DNA of 64,000 nt from G020353115 sp964389685. Lineage in GTDB: Bacteria; Bacteroidota; Bacteroidia; Bacteroidales; VadinHA17. The position numbers and the translations under genes are program-made. Within the stretch, counting starts at the first letter, position 1. Every line of letters starts with the position of its first letter. The DNA is taken from the NCBI GenBank assembly GCA_964389685.1, contig CAYMFM010000011.1, forward strand, positions 14,327 to 78,326, in the 5' to 3' direction. Below the pieces are notes generated by a model, which did no database searches, was not told the DNA's origin, and saw only the letters and a program-made list of their open reading frames with translations. Positions 51,787 to 60,973 of the stretch are shown piece after piece.

Positions 51787-52209
51787 ATGACAGCACAAAC
51801 TTTCAATATTAACATTGATGGATACTGGAGAGACCAAAATAAGTCAGGTATACCAAATCATTCAGGAGTCTATTTTGTATATGATGCAAGTTATGACAGC
51901 AATAAAGATACTGTTACTTTGCACAAGATAATTTACATTGGTGAAGCAGGGAAGGTTCGTGAAAGGATTTATGGGCATGAAAAGTTCGACGATTGGCTAA
52001 AACACGTTCGCTCAGGCAATGAGTTATGTTTCTCGACAGGTTATGTTGAAGCTACTTATAGAGAACGTGTTGAGGCTGCTTATATATTCGAACACAAACC
52101 GCCTGAAAATGACGAATATAAGGACAGTTTTCCATTCGACACTACGACTGTTGTTTCGTCTGGAAAAACTGTCTTAATAAACACAAAACTCACTGTATAC
52201 CGGACTTAA
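51787..52209 (+). CDS. GIY-YIG domain protein
   Basis: 140 residues. The nuclease fold motifs are present: GVYFVYDAS (GIY variant), KIIYIGEAGKVRERIYGHE (YIG with the following arginine), and the glutamate-containing helix RERVEAAYIFEHKPPEN. A C-terminal extension follows (TTTVVSSGKTVLINTKLTVYRT). It is a single-domain protein without DNA-binding module. It lies directly after the response regulator and is probably transcribed from site b. Nuclease activity is likely from family knowledge but its target is unknown. Confidence 0.82.
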   Translation: MTAQTFNINIDGYWRDQNKSGIPNHSGVYFVYDASYDSNKDTVTLHKIIYIGEAGKVRERIYGHEKFDDWLKHVRSGNELCFSTGYVEATYRERVEAAYIFEHKPPENDEYKDSFPFDTTTVVSSGKTVLINTKLTVYRT

Positions 52210-52446
52210 ATTCACCACTCTACCGTCAATACGAATTCCTGAAAAATAAAACCATGTTCTCCGGTTAAGATTGGGCCAATAATAATCAACGAAAAGATCA
52301 ATTTGTATTTGATTATCCATTTTTCTTGAGAGTGATGGATAGGTTATTACAGACTTGAAGATAGTGCTCATTTTAAACCGGAATTGATTGGTCAGTATTA
52401 CCGAAATTTCCAATATTCATAGGATAATGATAAATTACATTCAATA
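52210..52446. other. Gap with a single IS-end-like word
   Basis: AGTGCTCATTTTAAACCGG at about 52361-52379 matches the TGCTCA/CCGG words of the IS21-type remnants elsewhere. A 79-codon frame on the minus strand (52174-52413) is not supported as a gene. Confidence 0.4.
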
Positions 52447-52477
52447 AGGGCTATTTTTTAAGATTTGTGGAATATAA
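52447..52477 (+). promoter_or_regulatory. Bipartite motif, site c (upstream of the 115-aa gene)
   Basis: AAGGGCTATTT at 52447-52457, 12 bases, GGAATATA at 52470-52477. The next gene start is 177 bases further on; no smaller gene lies between. Confidence 0.75.
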
Positions 52478-52654
52478 TTATATATAGTTTGAAATGTAAT
52501 TAGGAAAATATCAGTTGATTAATATTAAGACACAAATGTAAATATGATATATCTCTAGGTTGGTCAACACTTTTGAAGTTCATAATAATATTAGTAGTTA
52601 CGGAAATTATACTGATACTTTTTTATCAATATATTAATTAAAAAATTTAGTACT

Positions 52655-53002
52655 ATGGCTATAAGAAGATTTAAGATTACTAGTTATTCTATGAAAATTG
52701 GCGATAAATTATCGGCCTCTTTTGGTGGAACCAACATCGAAATCAGAGGAGTAATATCCTGTATGGGTTCTGATAATCAGCGTATTGTGGCTTATTTTTT
52801 AACTGATAACAGTCCAGTACCAAATCCCACTACAACAATTGGTGGGAAATGGGGACCTGTTTTCTTACCAAAAGAACTAATGGGTAATTGGATTGACATG
52901 CTCCGGAATGAAAAGCCCATTTATGGATATATAAATACAGACCATCCTGAATGGACAAATGTTTCAACAAGCTCTGAGCCTGTTGGTGAAGAAGAAAGCT
53001 AA
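52655..53002 (+). CDS. 115-residue protein of unknown function
   Basis: No signal peptide or membrane segment. The first half is strand-rich (RRFKITSYSMKIGDKLSASFGGTNIEIRGVISCMGSDNQRIVAYFLTDN), the middle holds PNPTTTIGGKWGPVFLPKELMGNWIDML, and the C-terminus is acidic (SSEPVGEEES). A GG pair lies near residues 24-25 and 73-74, but no leader-like pattern precedes it. No family recognised. It is preceded by site c of the bipartite motif and followed 257 bases later by the papain-family gene, so it may be a substrate, effector or cargo of the module. Confidence 0.6.
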   Translation: MAIRRFKITSYSMKIGDKLSASFGGTNIEIRGVISCMGSDNQRIVAYFLTDNSPVPNPTTTIGGKWGPVFLPKELMGNWIDMLRNEKPIYGYINTDHPEWTNVSTSSEPVGEEES

Positions 53003-53259
53003 CTTATCATATGCGAATTACAATCTCTCAAGAAATGGTCAACCAGATTTCCATTCTGTAAAAAGGGATTGAATGAGGGAAAACTTCATCACTTTACCCT
53101 ACTGGACAGGTTAGATTATAGTTAAACTTATTGGTTCCTTTCTTAAATGAAGTTTCCAGTTATGCTGAGCTATCTTTTCCAGAGTAATAGAGCACCCTCA
53201 ATTGATATTAAAAAATTATCCAGTCTAAACTTTTTAAAATTTAAGAAGGAGGATGAAAA

Positions 53260-54186
53260 ATGAATGAATTATACAAAAATGTAGAGATTCATGAATCCGG
53301 GGAGGTGGTTGGTACAGGTTGGTTGCCTCCTCTCCCTGATTTACGGGATTATACTCCCGAACGACCAGAAATAACTAAGATGTCTAAATTACTTGGGATT
53401 TCTCCGAATATCAAGGCCATACCTACTCTTCCAGATAAAGTGGATCATAGAAAGTATTGTTCCCAAATCGAAAATCAAGGTGCACTCGGCTCATGTACTG
53501 CACACGCTGCAATGGGAGTTGTGGAGTATTATGAACGAAGAACCTTCGGTAAACATATCAATGGTTCTCGCTTATTTGTATATAAAACTACCCGCAATTT
53601 AATGGGTGTTACGGGAGATACAGGTGCCTGGTTGCGAACTACAATGGGTGCTTTGGCCTTATGTGGATCCCCACCCGAGAAGTACTGGGAGTATACAGAT
53701 AGGAAACCAGATTTTGACAATGAACCAACGTCTTTTGTTTACTCAGTTGCCGATAATTATGAAGCGTTAAAATATTTCTGTCATGATCCTATAAGTATGA
53801 ACAGGTCTCCCGAAGCTGTATTGAATTCGGTTAAATGGTATCTTGCAATTGGCATCCCCTCCATGTTTGGTTTTTTTGGTTTTTCGAGCTTTAATCATTC
53901 TGATATCCCGGGTGGAATCCCATTCCCCTGTTCCGGGGAACATGCACAATGGGGACATGCTATTGTCGCAATCGGTTATGACGACAATAAAAAAATCACC
54001 AATCTCCAGTGTGAAAAATCAACAAAAGGAGCATTATTAATAAGGAATTCTTGGGGAACAAGTTGGGGAGATAACGGATATGGATGGCTCCCCTATGACT
54101 ATGTGCTTAATAAATATGCTCTCGACTTTTGGTCTCTCCTTAGAATGGATTGGGTTAATAAAATTGAACAGTTCAATTTACTTTAA
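53260..54186 (+). CDS. Papain-family (C1) cysteine peptidase
   Basis: 308 residues with a strong ribosome-binding site (AAGGAGGATG) before the ATG. The N-terminal GTGWLPPLPDLRDYT is typical of bacterial C1 peptidases. Catalytic residues are Gln73 (oxyanion) and Cys79 in NQGALGSCTAHAA, His233 in WGHAIVAIGYDD and Asn263 in IRNSWGTSWGDNGYGWLPYDYV. No signal peptide is seen, so it may act inside the cell or leave by another route. It is a candidate processing protease for the module's peptide, by proximity only. Confidence 0.93.
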   Translation: MNELYKNVEIHESGEVVGTGWLPPLPDLRDYTPERPEITKMSKLLGISPNIKAIPTLPDKVDHRKYCSQIENQGALGSCTAHAAMGVVEYYERRTFGKHINGSRLFVYKTTRNLMGVTGDTGAWLRTTMGALALCGSPPEKYWEYTDRKPDFDNEPTSFVYSVADNYEALKYFCHDPISMNRSPEAVLNSVKWYLAIGIPSMFGFFGFSSFNHSDIPGGIPFPCSGEHAQWGHAIVAIGYDDNKKITNLQCEKSTKGALLIRNSWGTSWGDNGYGWLPYDYVLNKYALDFWSLLRMDWVNKIEQFNLL

Positions 54187-54342
54187 GAAGATCAAAAGTA
54201 TAAGGCTACTTTATAGCAAACTGTGAGCAAAATGATCACCCCGAAATAGAACTAAAGGGTTAATCGAAGAGGTGTTTTTTAAATTTAAACGCGATGATCT
54301 GAACACCGAGCAGAGTAACCATTAAATCAAAAAAACATTATA

Positions 54343-54912
54343 ATGTATCTATTCTTTGACACAGAAACTACAGGATTACCAAGAAATTGGAGAGCACCTG
54401 TGACGGATTTAAACAATTGGCCAAGACTCGTCCAACTTGCGTATTTGTATTATGATAGCAATGGTAAAAAGATATCAGGTGGAGATTTTATTATTAAACC
54501 GGAAGGTTTTACAATTCCTCTAGATGCTTCTCGAATCCACGGAATTTCAACTGAAAGAGCCTTGAGAGAAGGACAACCAATTTCTACGGTTTTGCAGCAC
54601 TTTAATTCCTTAATAGAACAAGCAAGTTACCTTATTGCACACAATATGTCCTATGATGAGAAAATTATGGGTGCAGAGTTTTTACGAAATAAAATGCAGA
54701 ATCCAATTCCGTTAAAGAACAGAATTTGTACAATGGAGCAGACAACAAATTTTTGTGCAATTGAAGGACCTTACGGATATAAATGGCCAAAACTTTCAGA
54801 ACTACATTATAAACTCTTCAGGACACATTTTGAAGAAGCACATAATGCAGCAGTTGATATAACTGTAACAGCAAAATGTTTTTGGGAATTAAGACGACTT
54901 GGGAAAATCTAA
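54343..54912 (+). CDS. DnaQ-like 3'-5' exonuclease (DEDDh)
   Basis: 189 residues. Exo I is FFDTETTG (Asp6, Glu8), exo II IAHNMSYDEKIMG, and exo III HFEEAHNAAVDITVTAKC, with the histidine and aspartate of the DEDDh type. Length and single-domain form match stand-alone exonucleases rather than the polymerase III epsilon subunit. It acts on single-stranded DNA or RNA ends. It precedes a kilobase without genes and then the YhaO/YhaN pair. Confidence 0.92.
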   Translation: MYLFFDTETTGLPRNWRAPVTDLNNWPRLVQLAYLYYDSNGKKISGGDFIIKPEGFTIPLDASRIHGISTERALREGQPISTVLQHFNSLIEQASYLIAHNMSYDEKIMGAEFLRNKMQNPIPLKNRICTMEQTTNFCAIEGPYGYKWPKLSELHYKLFRTHFEEAHNAAVDITVTAKCFWELRRLGKI

Positions 54913-55936
54913 AAAGAAACATCAGCAGCTAACTGCAAAGACAAATCCAACTTGTCTTACGATAAAGTTAGGATGCCTACTCTGTAAAATAGGATCATGA
55001 CACCAATGCAATGTTTAATTTTAATCTGTTCCAAAAAACAGGATGTCAGACACCAACTCTTATGGAACATGCTTTATCTCCATACCTATCGTATCCCGTA
55101 CTAGTCATAATCCGATCCTTGAACAAGAAAATTTGGATCCTTTGAAGGGTCCACTAACTGGCAAATTGGAATTGAAGCAAATCAAAGTCGTCCTATCTTA
55201 AAAATGTGTTAAAATCATTTTACCGAACAGACAACCTCGTTCATCTGCTTCGTAATGTTAGATCTTAAAGAGTTATTCATTTTGAATTATCGACAAGGAA
55301 TTGCGTCAGTGGTTTATGGGAGTGTCAACCGGTAAGATCCTTGGTAGTAACACAGTGGAAGAAAGCTGGGTTGAGCGGGGATCTGGAGGCTTATGGTTCG
55401 ACCCACATTTGTTTTAGGCAGATGGAGTCTTTTCAATATTCGCTCTGATTAATGGGGATTTCTCGTGTAACTCAACGTTTTTTTCCCAAGGTTGATATTT
55501 CAATATCTTTTTTGATTTGATGTTTGATTGAAGTAACTTTATCTAATAAACCAACATTGGCATTTTATTTATATAGATGCCATAAAAAACCGTACATATT
55601 TACAAAAATAAATTCATATGGCAGTTATGCAGTAGTTGGGGCACATGCAAAACATGACAATGGATACATAGACAATGACGAGTTACTACAAACATATCGT
55701 GACACAGACCGACTTACAGACCGGACTGACTCGATCTGATCGACTGTGCAACCGGACAAAGACAGGGACAAATAACCAAAAAGAAAAAATAAAAAGCCTC
55801 CGCTTCGCATTTTTGAAAATTTCTGCCAACACACATTTGGTACATTTGCAAAGCCACACAAACCAACCTGCAACCCAAGCTTTACAAAAGAGCCAAATTT
55901 TGCCTGTATGCAAAATCGAATCATTAAACTGAAATT
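54913..55936. other. 1-kb region without a convincing gene
   Basis: Several frames are open but none resembles a protein family. Near 55690-55740 there is a run of AGACCG/GACTGAC words. The segment 55800-55920 is strongly G-poor on the plus strand with CACACA, CATTTG and GCCACAC words, a composition repeated at 60735-60900 on the other side of YhaON, which brackets that gene pair. Confidence 0.5.
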
Positions 55937-57061
55937 ATGGCACTAACAATTTTAGCCACAGGAGATATTCATATAGGGAAGAAATCATCCAGTATCAAGC
56001 AGGATGTGGAAGAAAGCGCTACGAAGTACAGTTGGAATAGTATAGTCGATTACGCAATTAATAATAAAGTTGATGTATTAGTTCTCACAGGAGATATAGT
56101 GGATCAGGACAACCGCTACTTTGAGGCGATTGGACCTTTACAATCAGGCTTTGAGAAGTTAAAGCAATCAGACATTTCAGTTTATATGGTTGCAGGGAAT
56201 CACGATTTTGATGTGCTACCTCAATTAATAGACTCTGAAAGATACGACAATGTTCATCTATTAGGAGCTAACGGGATATGGGGGATGAAGATATTCTCCA
56301 AGAACGGAGAAAAAATACAGTTTGTGGGTTGGTCGTTTCCTAATAGACATATCAGCGAAGATCCTCTTTTGAAATTCAATATGTCTGAAATTGATTCAAA
56401 TATCACAACGATAGGTCTTGTACATGGAGATGTTGACGTTCCTGATAGTAAATATGCCCCAATAGATTTCAATAATTTTTTGGTCACTCCTGTACACGTG
56501 TGGGTTCTTGGACATATTCATAAACCACAGAGATTGAAAAAATCTGAACCGATTGTATACTACCCCGGATCACCACATGCTTTAAGCTCTAAAGAACAAG
56601 GCGTACATGGCCCAATCTTACTTACGATACAGTCCCAAGAAGATATACAGATTGAGCAGATCCCTTTATCACCAGTAAGGTACGAAAGCCTCTCGATTGA
56701 TATTACCGATAAAACTGATGAAGAAAGTATCAGAGATACTGTAACCTCAAAATTGTTTGAAGATGCTCAGTCAAAAATAATGGAATTAGAAACTGTTTCC
56801 TTTTTAATATATGACGTAATACTTAAAGGTCATCATAGCAAGATTGTTGATTTGGAAATATGGGTAAGTCCAATTGTTGATGATTATGATCAGGAAATAG
56901 ACAAAACAGAAACCCGGCTTTTAGTTCGAAAGATACTGATTGATGTCCAGCCGAAAGTGGAAAATATGGAAGAACTGGCTCAGGAATCATCACCAGTAGG
57001 TATTTTAGCCAGAACGATCATTGCACTTAATAAAAGGAGAGACTACCGACTTTGTGGATAA
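55937..57061 (+). CDS. YhaO/SbcD-like metallophosphoesterase (frame interrupted near the C-terminus)
   Basis: 374 residues before an early stop. Calcineurin-like nuclease motifs are complete: GDIHIG (metal ligands), LTGDIVDQD, VAGNHDFD, GLVHGDVDVPD and LGHIHKPQ, followed by a capping domain. The last residues, RRDYRLCG, arise after a run of four A (57032-57035). Reading with one base skipped restores KGETTDFVDKLLEEWKLVHNS, which continues to 57233 and overlaps the start of the YhaN gene by four bases. The intact protein would therefore be about 433 residues. The fault is a mutation, a programmed shift, or a sequence error. Confidence 0.85.
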   Translation: MALTILATGDIHIGKKSSSIKQDVEESATKYSWNSIVDYAINNKVDVLVLTGDIVDQDNRYFEAIGPLQSGFEKLKQSDISVYMVAGNHDFDVLPQLIDSERYDNVHLLGANGIWGMKIFSKNGEKIQFVGWSFPNRHISEDPLLKFNMSEIDSNITTIGLVHGDVDVPDSKYAPIDFNNFLVTPVHVWVLGHIHKPQRLKKSEPIVYYPGSPHALSSKEQGVHGPILLTIQSQEDIQIEQIPLSPVRYESLSIDITDKTDEESIRDTVTSKLFEDAQSKIMELETVSFLIYDVILKGHHSKIVDLEIWVSPIVDDYDQEIDKTETRLLVRKILIDVQPKVENMEELAQESSPVGILARTIIALNKRRDYRLCG

Positions 57062-57233
57062 GTTGCTTGAGGAATGGAAGTTGGTTCATAATTCCATCAG
57101 ACAGACGGGAACATATCAACCCTTGCGTACTACAGAAAGGTTTCAGCTTGAACGAAACCCGGAAGCAAAACAATATATCTTAAACGAATGTAATCGTATT
57201 CTCACAGAACTAATTGGGCAACAAAAGCAATGA
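57054..57233 (+). pseudogene. Displaced C-terminal part of the YhaO-like protein
   Basis: Open in the +1 frame relative to the gene above from about 57021. It has GTG at 57054 preceded 12 bases upstream by AAAAGGAGAG, so independent translation of a 59-residue peptide is possible. Its stop TGA overlaps the YhaN ATG (ATGA at 57230-57233), which shows that this frame is the original end of the upstream gene. Confidence 0.65.
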
Positions 57234-60200
57234 AAAAAATTCCTTACATATTAAAAGATCTTTCCATATACAAAATGCCAGGATTCCCCAGAGGCTTGGA
57301 ATCTTTGAATGATTTAGCAGCTAACATTAATATTATTGCAGGTGCAAACGCTTCCGGTAAAAGTTCAACTGCCAGTGTTATTCAGCAGCTTATATGGCAC
57401 GATAACACTAAAGGATTAGAAGTTGAAGGTTCTGTTGTTCTTGACAAAGAAATATGGGAGATAAAGATTGATTCTGAAAAAACACTTGTTCAGAAAAACG
57501 GAAATGAAGATGAAATTAGCGGCCTCCCCACAGTAGAAGGACGGCACCGCTATCTATTGGCCTTACATAAATTGGTAGAAGACGAAGAAAATGACTTAGC
57601 TAAAGAAATTGCTAAACAATCTATTGGAGGATATGATTTAGATGCTGCTCAAAAACTTCTGGGCTATTTTTCGAGACCCTATAACAAGGGCGTCTCAGAA
57701 TATAAAACAGTTAAGGAAGCAGAAAAAAAGTACAAGGAGGTTCGGGATCAGCAAAAAGAGCTAAAAAAAGAAGAGGGCAACCTCTCAAACCTGAAGGAAG
57801 AAAAGGAAAAGGCTCAATATGCAGCCAAGTTAAGTGAGTTCTATGATAAAGTTGCTGATTTCCTGGAGGCAAAGTTGGAATACACCCGACTTTCTTATCA
57901 AATGAAGGAGTTTCCAGATTCGATGGAAAAACTATCTGGTGAAGAATTTGAACGCGTTCAGGATTTTGAAAGTCAGATTGAAGAATGCCACCAAGCCATT
58001 GAGCAATTCCAGGATGAAATAGAAAAAAACCAAAAGAAACTTGAAAAGTTCACCATTCCAGAAGAGGGAATTAGCGATAAGACAATATCTGAAATAGAGA
58101 AAAGACTTGAGCGACTGAGTGATCTTGAACGCGATATTGGTGACTCAGATAAGCAAATTGCTAAGCTCAAATCCATAGAATCAGAGGTATTAAAAGGTCT
58201 TGACGATTCAATTGATCCGACAGAATGGAAGGACTTAAACATTAATGATGTAAGCGGTCTTGACAAGATGCTGAAGGATGCGAACCAGGTTTTAGGAGAG
58301 AAGGAAGTTCTGGATTCAGAAATCAAATTCATGGAAGAAGAAGCGCAATATTATACAAATGAAGATCAGAATTCGGAGACAATCGTTCATGCAATAAATG
58401 CGCTGGGGGAATGGTTGAAAGAGCCAACAGGTGCAAAGGGGATACCTCTCTGGTTAGTGATTTCAATTTCATTGCTGGGTGTTGCAACCTCAATTGTTAC
58501 CTTTTTTGTCGGATGGCCTGGTCTTTTAGGACTTGCTTTGATTGCTGCACTTTTTCTATATACCTATTTCACAAACAACAAGAATTCAAATACACTCAAT
58601 TTAAGAAAAAATGATTTCCTCAAATCCGGTCTTACACCGCCTTCTCAATGGAATACGGAAAATGTAGCTGAGCGAATTGAGGAATTGATTAAAAATTTGA
58701 GAGACATTAAAGAAGCTGAAGGAATCCGTCATAGGCTAAAAAATTGCAAAGATAACCTGGAGAAACTGCAGAAACGTCTTGATAAGATAAATGAAAAACG
58801 TGAAGAATGGGTAGAAAAGATTCAAACTGCACCCGGTTTTCCTGAAACCAACTCTAATGACTTCAGTAGTTTGTACTGGTTTTTAATACAAGTCAATAAA
58901 TGGCAAGATGCTCACATCCAAAAAGAATCATTGGAAGCTCAAAAGAGAGAGATGGAAGAAGTATATAAAAATGAAATGAACAAAGTCAATGCCTTGTTTG
59001 AAAAATCAAATTTTGATGTGGTTAATGATGTAGCTGAGGGAAAAGCAACTTTCAATGAACTGAAAGAGCAGGAAACCAAACGTAAGGATCAAACTCGTTT
59101 AATTGAGCAAAAAAAAGAGCAAATCAAAGAACAAAAAAAGTTGAAGCATAGAGCTACCGAAAAACTTTCAAAAATTTATCAGTCATTAGGTATAGAGGAG
59201 AACGACAAAGAAAGTGTACGGGATTTGGTAAAGCAATTAGATGATTACCAGCAAAAATCTAAAGATCATTATGCTGCTGAACAGGCTTTTTCAAAGAAGG
59301 AAAGTCTTTTAAAAGAACATTCACTTTACAATGAATATGAAGGAGAAATCAAAGATCTGAGTGTCGATCAGGCGCAAGAATTGGCAAGTAAAAAAAAGCA
59401 AATGGCTGAGGAATTAGAAACAATTCAGGAAAAAATTACAACAATTGAAACTCGGATTCGAGATAAAAAGAAGGGACACGAATTAGAAGATGTTCTATCT
59501 GAGAAAGAAGAAGCGTTGGACCGTCTTGAACAGTTATATGAAAACAATTTGTCCTCAGCTACCGGAGACCTCATACTCAATCAATTTAAAAAAGAAACGC
59601 AAAATCAAAACCGGCCCAAAGTTTTTAAGCGGGCAAATGAAATTCTTAATAATATAACAAATGGCCGATACGAACTCTTGTTGGGTGAAAAAGTAGAGCC
59701 GAATTTCAAGGCTTATGACACAGTTCTAAAACTTGGTCAAAACTTATCTGAATTGTCTACCGGAACGCGTGTTCAATTGTTGCTTTCAGTTCGATTGGCA
59801 TACGTAGAAACTGTAGAATCGTCAATTAAATTGCCGTTATTGGCAGATGAGCTATTGGCCAATAGCGATGACGAACGGGCGAAGGCTATTATTGAATCAT
59901 TAATCGAAATTAGTCGGGAAGGGCGACAAATATTTTATTTTACTGCTCAGGCTGATGAGGTTAGCAAGTGGCTGGCTTATTTGAAGGAACAAAAAGACCT
60001 TGAACATAAAATAGTCGAACTATGTGGCGGCTCAAATGAATCCTACAATTACAGGGAGTTTAAACCTGACCTGAGTAGCTTTACCTTAACTCAACAAATC
60101 CCTCCGCCAAATGGAAAAGATCATAAGGAATATGGAGAGATAATCCGCAGACAGCCATTTAACGTATTGACACAAAATTGCAGTGAACTTTCACTTTGGT

Positions 60201-60733
60201 ACTTAATTGAAGATCTTGATTTATTGTATGCCTGCCTTAAAAGAGGAATAAAAAATTGGGGGCAATTAGAAAGTTATAACAGGATTAATGGCCAGATTCA
60301 AAATTTTGATGAAGAAATTTTTGATCAGATAAATAATAAGGTTGAGCTTTTAAAAAGATTTCAAGAATTATATCGAAAGGGACGATCTCGTCCAATAGAT
60401 AGAGATGTTTTAGAAAATTCAGGTGCTATTACTGGTGCTTTTATTGATAAAATTGTGGAGAAATTGAATGAATTAAATGGTGAGCCGAAACAACTTCTTC
60501 AAGCATTGAGGGATGGCGATATACCCCGGTTTAGAACGGACAATGCTGATCTACTTGAGCAGTATTTAATGACAGAAGGATACATTTATGATCAAGAGGC
60601 TTTGGAAACAGATGAAATAATTATAAATCTGCATGCCTTCATTTCCAATTCAGAAATGGAAATAGAGGAAGTAGAGAATTTTATTAATAGAATCTTGAGG
60701 AGCGGTGATGTTACAGAGCAGGATATATCTTAG
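57230..60733 (+). CDS. YhaN/SbcC-like SMC-type ATPase with membrane segments in the coiled coil
   Basis: 1167 residues. The N-terminal half of the ATPase has Walker A in IIAGANASGKSSTASVIQ (residues about 38-45); long coiled coils follow (DFESQIEECHQAIEQFQDEIEKNQKKLEK and others). Near residues 403-450, where SbcC has its zinc hook, two hydrophobic helices appear (IPLWLVISISLLGVATSIVTFF and LLGLALIAALFLYTYF). The C-terminal half has the signature NLSELSTGTRVQLLLSVRLAYVE and Walker B KLPLLADELLANSDDERA. About 200 extra helical residues end the protein. With YhaO it would form a membrane-tethered SbcCD-like nuclease. Confidence 0.9.
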   Translation: MKKIPYILKDLSIYKMPGFPRGLESLNDLAANINIIAGANASGKSSTASVIQQLIWHDNTKGLEVEGSVVLDKEIWEIKIDSEKTLVQKNGNEDEISGLPTVEGRHRYLLALHKLVEDEENDLAKEIAKQSIGGYDLDAAQKLLGYFSRPYNKGVSEYKTVKEAEKKYKEVRDQQKELKKEEGNLSNLKEEKEKAQYAAKLSEFYDKVADFLEAKLEYTRLSYQMKEFPDSMEKLSGEEFERVQDFESQIEECHQAIEQFQDEIEKNQKKLEKFTIPEEGISDKTISEIEKRLERLSDLERDIGDSDKQIAKLKSIESEVLKGLDDSIDPTEWKDLNINDVSGLDKMLKDANQVLGEKEVLDSEIKFMEEEAQYYTNEDQNSETIVHAINALGEWLKEPTGAKGIPLWLVISISLLGVATSIVTFFVGWPGLLGLALIAALFLYTYFTNNKNSNTLNLRKNDFLKSGLTPPSQWNTENVAERIEELIKNLRDIKEAEGIRHRLKNCKDNLEKLQKRLDKINEKREEWVEKIQTAPGFPETNSNDFSSLYWFLIQVNKWQDAHIQKESLEAQKREMEEVYKNEMNKVNALFEKSNFDVVNDVAEGKATFNELKEQETKRKDQTRLIEQKKEQIKEQKKLKHRATEKLSKIYQSLGIEENDKESVRDLVKQLDDYQQKSKDHYAAEQAFSKKESLLKEHSLYNEYEGEIKDLSVDQAQELASKKKQMAEELETIQEKITTIETRIRDKKKGHELEDVLSEKEEALDRLEQLYENNLSSATGDLILNQFKKETQNQNRPKVFKRANEILNNITNGRYELLLGEKVEPNFKAYDTVLKLGQNLSELSTGTRVQLLLSVRLAYVETVESSIKLPLLADELLANSDDERAKAIIESLIEISREGRQIFYFTAQADEVSKWLAYLKEQKDLEHKIVELCGGSNESYNYREFKPDLSSFTLTQQIPPPNGKDHKEYGEIIRRQPFNVLTQNCSELSLWYLIEDLDLLYACLKRGIKNWGQLESYNRINGQIQNFDEEIFDQINNKVELLKRFQELYRKGRSRPIDRDVLENSGAITGAFIDKIVEKLNELNGEPKQLLQALRDGDIPRFRTDNADLLEQYLMTEGYIYDQEALETDEIIINLHAFISNSEMEIEEVENFINRILRSGDVTEQDIS

Positions 60734-60973
60734 GCTTGGTTTACCTATCATGCCAAACATTGCTGGCACACACATTGGCTGGCCGGTCAAAGCCACCCAC
60801 AAGCCAAAGCCAGCCAAAGAATGCGCCTGCCCAGCCCGGAAGAAGAAATTTTCAAAAATACCCCACGCACGACTGAAAAGAAGGACAAAGACAAATAGCA
60901 CGAACAGACAAATATAGACTTCTTAACCGGTTGATGCTGTGGACAGAAAAATAAAAAGAATAAAATGCACGAC

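Noticed and set aside
52174..52413. 79-codon minus-strand frame after the GIY-YIG gene
   Set aside because: It overlaps the end of that gene and includes the IS-end-like word; there is no supporting motif or promoter.
55524..55932. Overlapping frames of 71-99 codons on both strands
   Set aside because: They arise from low-complexity, G-poor sequence and contradict each other; none has a credible start or family match.
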